In this document: in pieces, positions 55,514 to 60,000 of the stretch
How the letters are laid out: the number at the start of each line of letters is the position of its first letter
Position numbering within the stretch: the stretch's first letter is position 1
Source of the DNA: Adiantum capillus-veneris
Taxonomy: Eukaryota > Streptophyta > Polypodiopsida > Polypodiales > Pteridaceae
Reading direction: 5' to 3'
Assembly (NCBI GenBank): GCA_014529385.2
Contig: CM043953.1
Coordinates: 88,279,842 to 88,339,841, forward strand
Length of the DNA: 60,000 nt
Program-made: the position numbers and the translations under genes
The notes under the pieces: generated by a model
Database searches by the model: none
The model's input: the letters and a program-made list of their open reading frames with translations, nothing else
Told to the model about the DNA's origin: nothing

Positions 55514-55812
55514 AGTAATTTGGCTTAGCTTTTGTAAAGAGAGATTAAACTCCTTAATCTACAAATTATCAGATTAATAGTGTAATTAATGGCATCGCCT
55601 TGACAGTCGTGCGTCGATTTTTGTTAGTGCTATCAAATTCATTTGTTTTTGTGCTTTGTTTCCATTTCAAAGAGGCTACTAGTTAATTGTGCGGTGTGGT
55701 GCATCTTTTCCTTCTCTCTCTTCCCACAGCAAGCAACTTGACGCCGATGTGGCTCGTCTTTCGAACCCCAATATCCCCTAACAGTGCTAGCGCTCACTTT
55801 ACTGTGAGCGCC
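55514..55812. other. no recognisable feature
   Basis: No coding or repeat signal before the G/GA tract. Confidence 0.5.
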
Positions 55813-57311
<1,499 letters not shown>

Positions 57312-57720
57312 GGAGGGAGGGCTCCTAAGATTGTAGATTTGCGTGAGGTCCAAAATGCCTCCGATGTCCTAGACTTTAGAACAGATCTTAGTGTAGATGC
57401 TCTTATTGCACAAGATGCTAGCTTTGATCAGAATTGGGTCATAGATTGTAGAGCTAATTTCCATGTGATACCTCACAAAGAATGGTTCTCTAGGTATGCA
57501 CATACGCATAATCAAGTGAATCTCAGTGATTCCTATGAGCTTGAGATACATGGTGTTGGAGACATCTAAGCTACTTATGCATAATAGCCCATAATTCATA
57601 GTCAAGAATGTCAAAGATTGGTTCATGGTCAATAAAGAAGTGAAATCTTTTGATTCTTAGGTGTCAGAAGCATGGAATGCTTTACTCTATGTTTCTTGTG
57701 TCTTAAAGAGGATTGTATGT
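57312..57720 (+). pseudogene. Ty1/copia protease remnant
   Basis: DQNWVIDCRANFHVIPHKEW, FSRYAHTHNQVNLSD, ELEIHGVGDI. Copia proteases read W(V/I)(L/I)DSGAS.H.(T/C)..; here the active-site D-S-G has become D-C-R. After a TAA the broken frames contain SEAWNALLYVS, resembling the Tyr-rich block (KGTLYVL) that precedes copia integrase. Copia gag lies 8 kb upstream on the same strand, so the two may or may not be one element. Confidence 0.7.
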
Positions 57721-57734
57721 AACTAAATATGGTT

Positions 57735-58640
<906 letters not shown>

Positions 58641-58781
58641 ATCTTATTTATTTAATCGTAGCATTTGGACAACTGTCCTCCTTTTTTTCTTTTAAGAGAA
58701 AGACCTTAATTACTTAATTGTAGCATTTGGACAAATGTACTCCTTTCCCCCTTTAAGAGAAAGACCTTAATTTCTTAAATT

Positions 58782-60000
58782 GAACAAAGACATTATGTGA
58801 AACCTACAACATGCCAACCTGCTAAAACAAATAGAGACGCACCACCCTTATAAGAATGCATGCATCTCTACAGAACCTCACTGGCACAAAAGATACCAAG
58901 TATAACACATGTAAAACGTGGGCCAACCATCATCCCGGCACTTGCATCCACAAGAGGAACGCACCTACTTTAGCAACAAAAGAAGAATCAAGACAAGGTA
59001 GGCTCTACAACCCCGCATGCAAAATTGTATGCCATGTCTATGGTGGTCGGTACACCTCGACAATGCAATCAATAGATCAAAAGAGATTGGAAAACTTACG
59101 AGGAATCAACAACAAAATCAGCATAGAAGCTCCACATGTAGTACATACCAATAATGGAGAGCAATCAACACTATGTGTTTGTATAGATTAGATCCCCCTT
59201 TGTATGAGGACATGGACCTATATCCCTACCACCTACAGAAAGGCACTGGAAATTTACCTTGCATAGTCAAATAAACCCTAAAGTAGGGTGTCCACGATAA
59301 CATGTACGCAATGCACACAGGCTGAAATGCCATTTGCGCTCTTTGTAGTGTAGGAAAGAAGGACCCCAAGGTAAGCACACCACCAAGCTGAATGGTGCTC
59401 CTGCTCTTTGCGCAATATCTCGGCCACATCTGCTCGCTCATGACCTTATGGACATAGTTGAGATTAGAGGGGGGATGGAAGAGAGAGAGAGATATTTATT
59501 AAGTGTTGGTTTTGGTTAGTGATGAAGAGAGCAAGAGACTGGAGTCACCGGTCCATGTGTTAGAGTCCAGACAAAACGAGGAGGGAATTCACTAAAACAG
59601 GCTGAAAAAGTAGGAGGGAAAATTGAAAGGGAAAATACACATTGCCAATTCCTCAAAGACCCTGCCCATTTGGGATTGGTCATAGGCTTTACACACAGCT
59701 CCACACAAGTCACCTTAAGGCCTCTATAAGACAAGTCTAGATGGACATCGCTCTAATTGAGTTCAATGAATTAGAATTCTCACACACATCTACCCACCTA
59801 TCATTTGCTGCCTACGTGGCATGCTAGGTCATGATCGTTTCAAGCTCCAAGATGGGCAACCTGCCCCCTCGCCCAAGATTTCATCCTGGGTTGCGGATTG
59901 GCCACATAGTCTGCATAGAGGGCTTGGACATCCATGCACTCTGACAAGGTTGTCGAACGCCGCTTTTTAGCTCCGAAAATGGGTAGCACCAAACTCTTTC
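58782..60000. other. no recognisable gene
   Basis: Only short ORFs (such as 58856-59191), none resembling a known family. Confidence 0.5.

Overview
This window is nuclear DNA from a land plant with a repeat-rich, probably large genome. The evidence is chromodomain-type Ty3/gypsy LTR retrotransposons, decayed Ty1/copia pieces, a DUF659/BED-type hAT transposon, a fragment in plant PPR style, and one spliced gene for a plant group-D (TDY-type) MAP kinase. There is no bacterial-style operon, rRNA, tRNA or CRISPR array. The species cannot be fixed; a non-seed vascular plant is a guess from the PPR style.

Bases 1-38,000 are a nest of retrotransposons that can be unpicked from LTR ends, primer-binding sites and target-site duplications (TSDs). 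E1 (minus, 1-2190, running off the left edge) sits in a gypsy pol gene, P1 (2191-5147). P1 also carries a 652-bp solo LTR (3394-4045, TSD CGATG). Next is B1 (plus, 5148-11329), a gag-protease element with no RT or integrase and with unmatched flanks. A second autonomous-type gypsy pseudogene, G3 (11330 to about 27436), is cut twice. The first cut is A1 (13391-16188, TSD CACGA), a short non-autonomous element. The second is B2 (minus, 16991-25452, TSD CCTTG/CCCTG), a relative of B1 that itself holds a 2.9-kb hAT transposon (18828-21742) and an internal 1.15-kb inversion. Element C1 (minus, 27647-37260) has near-identical LTRs, fairly intact gag-pol frames, a solo B-type LTR in gag (34176-35412) and a 278-bp microinversion over its 3' LTR start.

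At 38992-40655 on the minus strand six exons of a group-D MAP kinase join in frame with GT/AG introns, from an MGG start to the end of kinase subdomain XI. The last C-terminal exons are not visible in the window. Either a long, transposon-filled intron separates them (they would lie beyond the left edge) or the gene is truncated.

Bases 41,000-60,000 are low in genes. They hold microsatellites, tandem repeats, a dispersed repeat found twice in opposite orientation (about 42840-43740 and 57735-58640), a candidate 244-bp MITE (46836-47079), copia gag and protease remnants, an unrecognised decayed minus-strand coding region (about 49750-53640), a PPR-like fragment (54380-54672), and an 88-bp alternating purine-pyrimidine tract beside a GA run (58340-58492). 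No new defence or metabolic system is visible. The notable biology is transposon structure: a gag-protease-only family, two internal inversions, chimeric LTRs, and an unknown ORF in a non-autonomous element.
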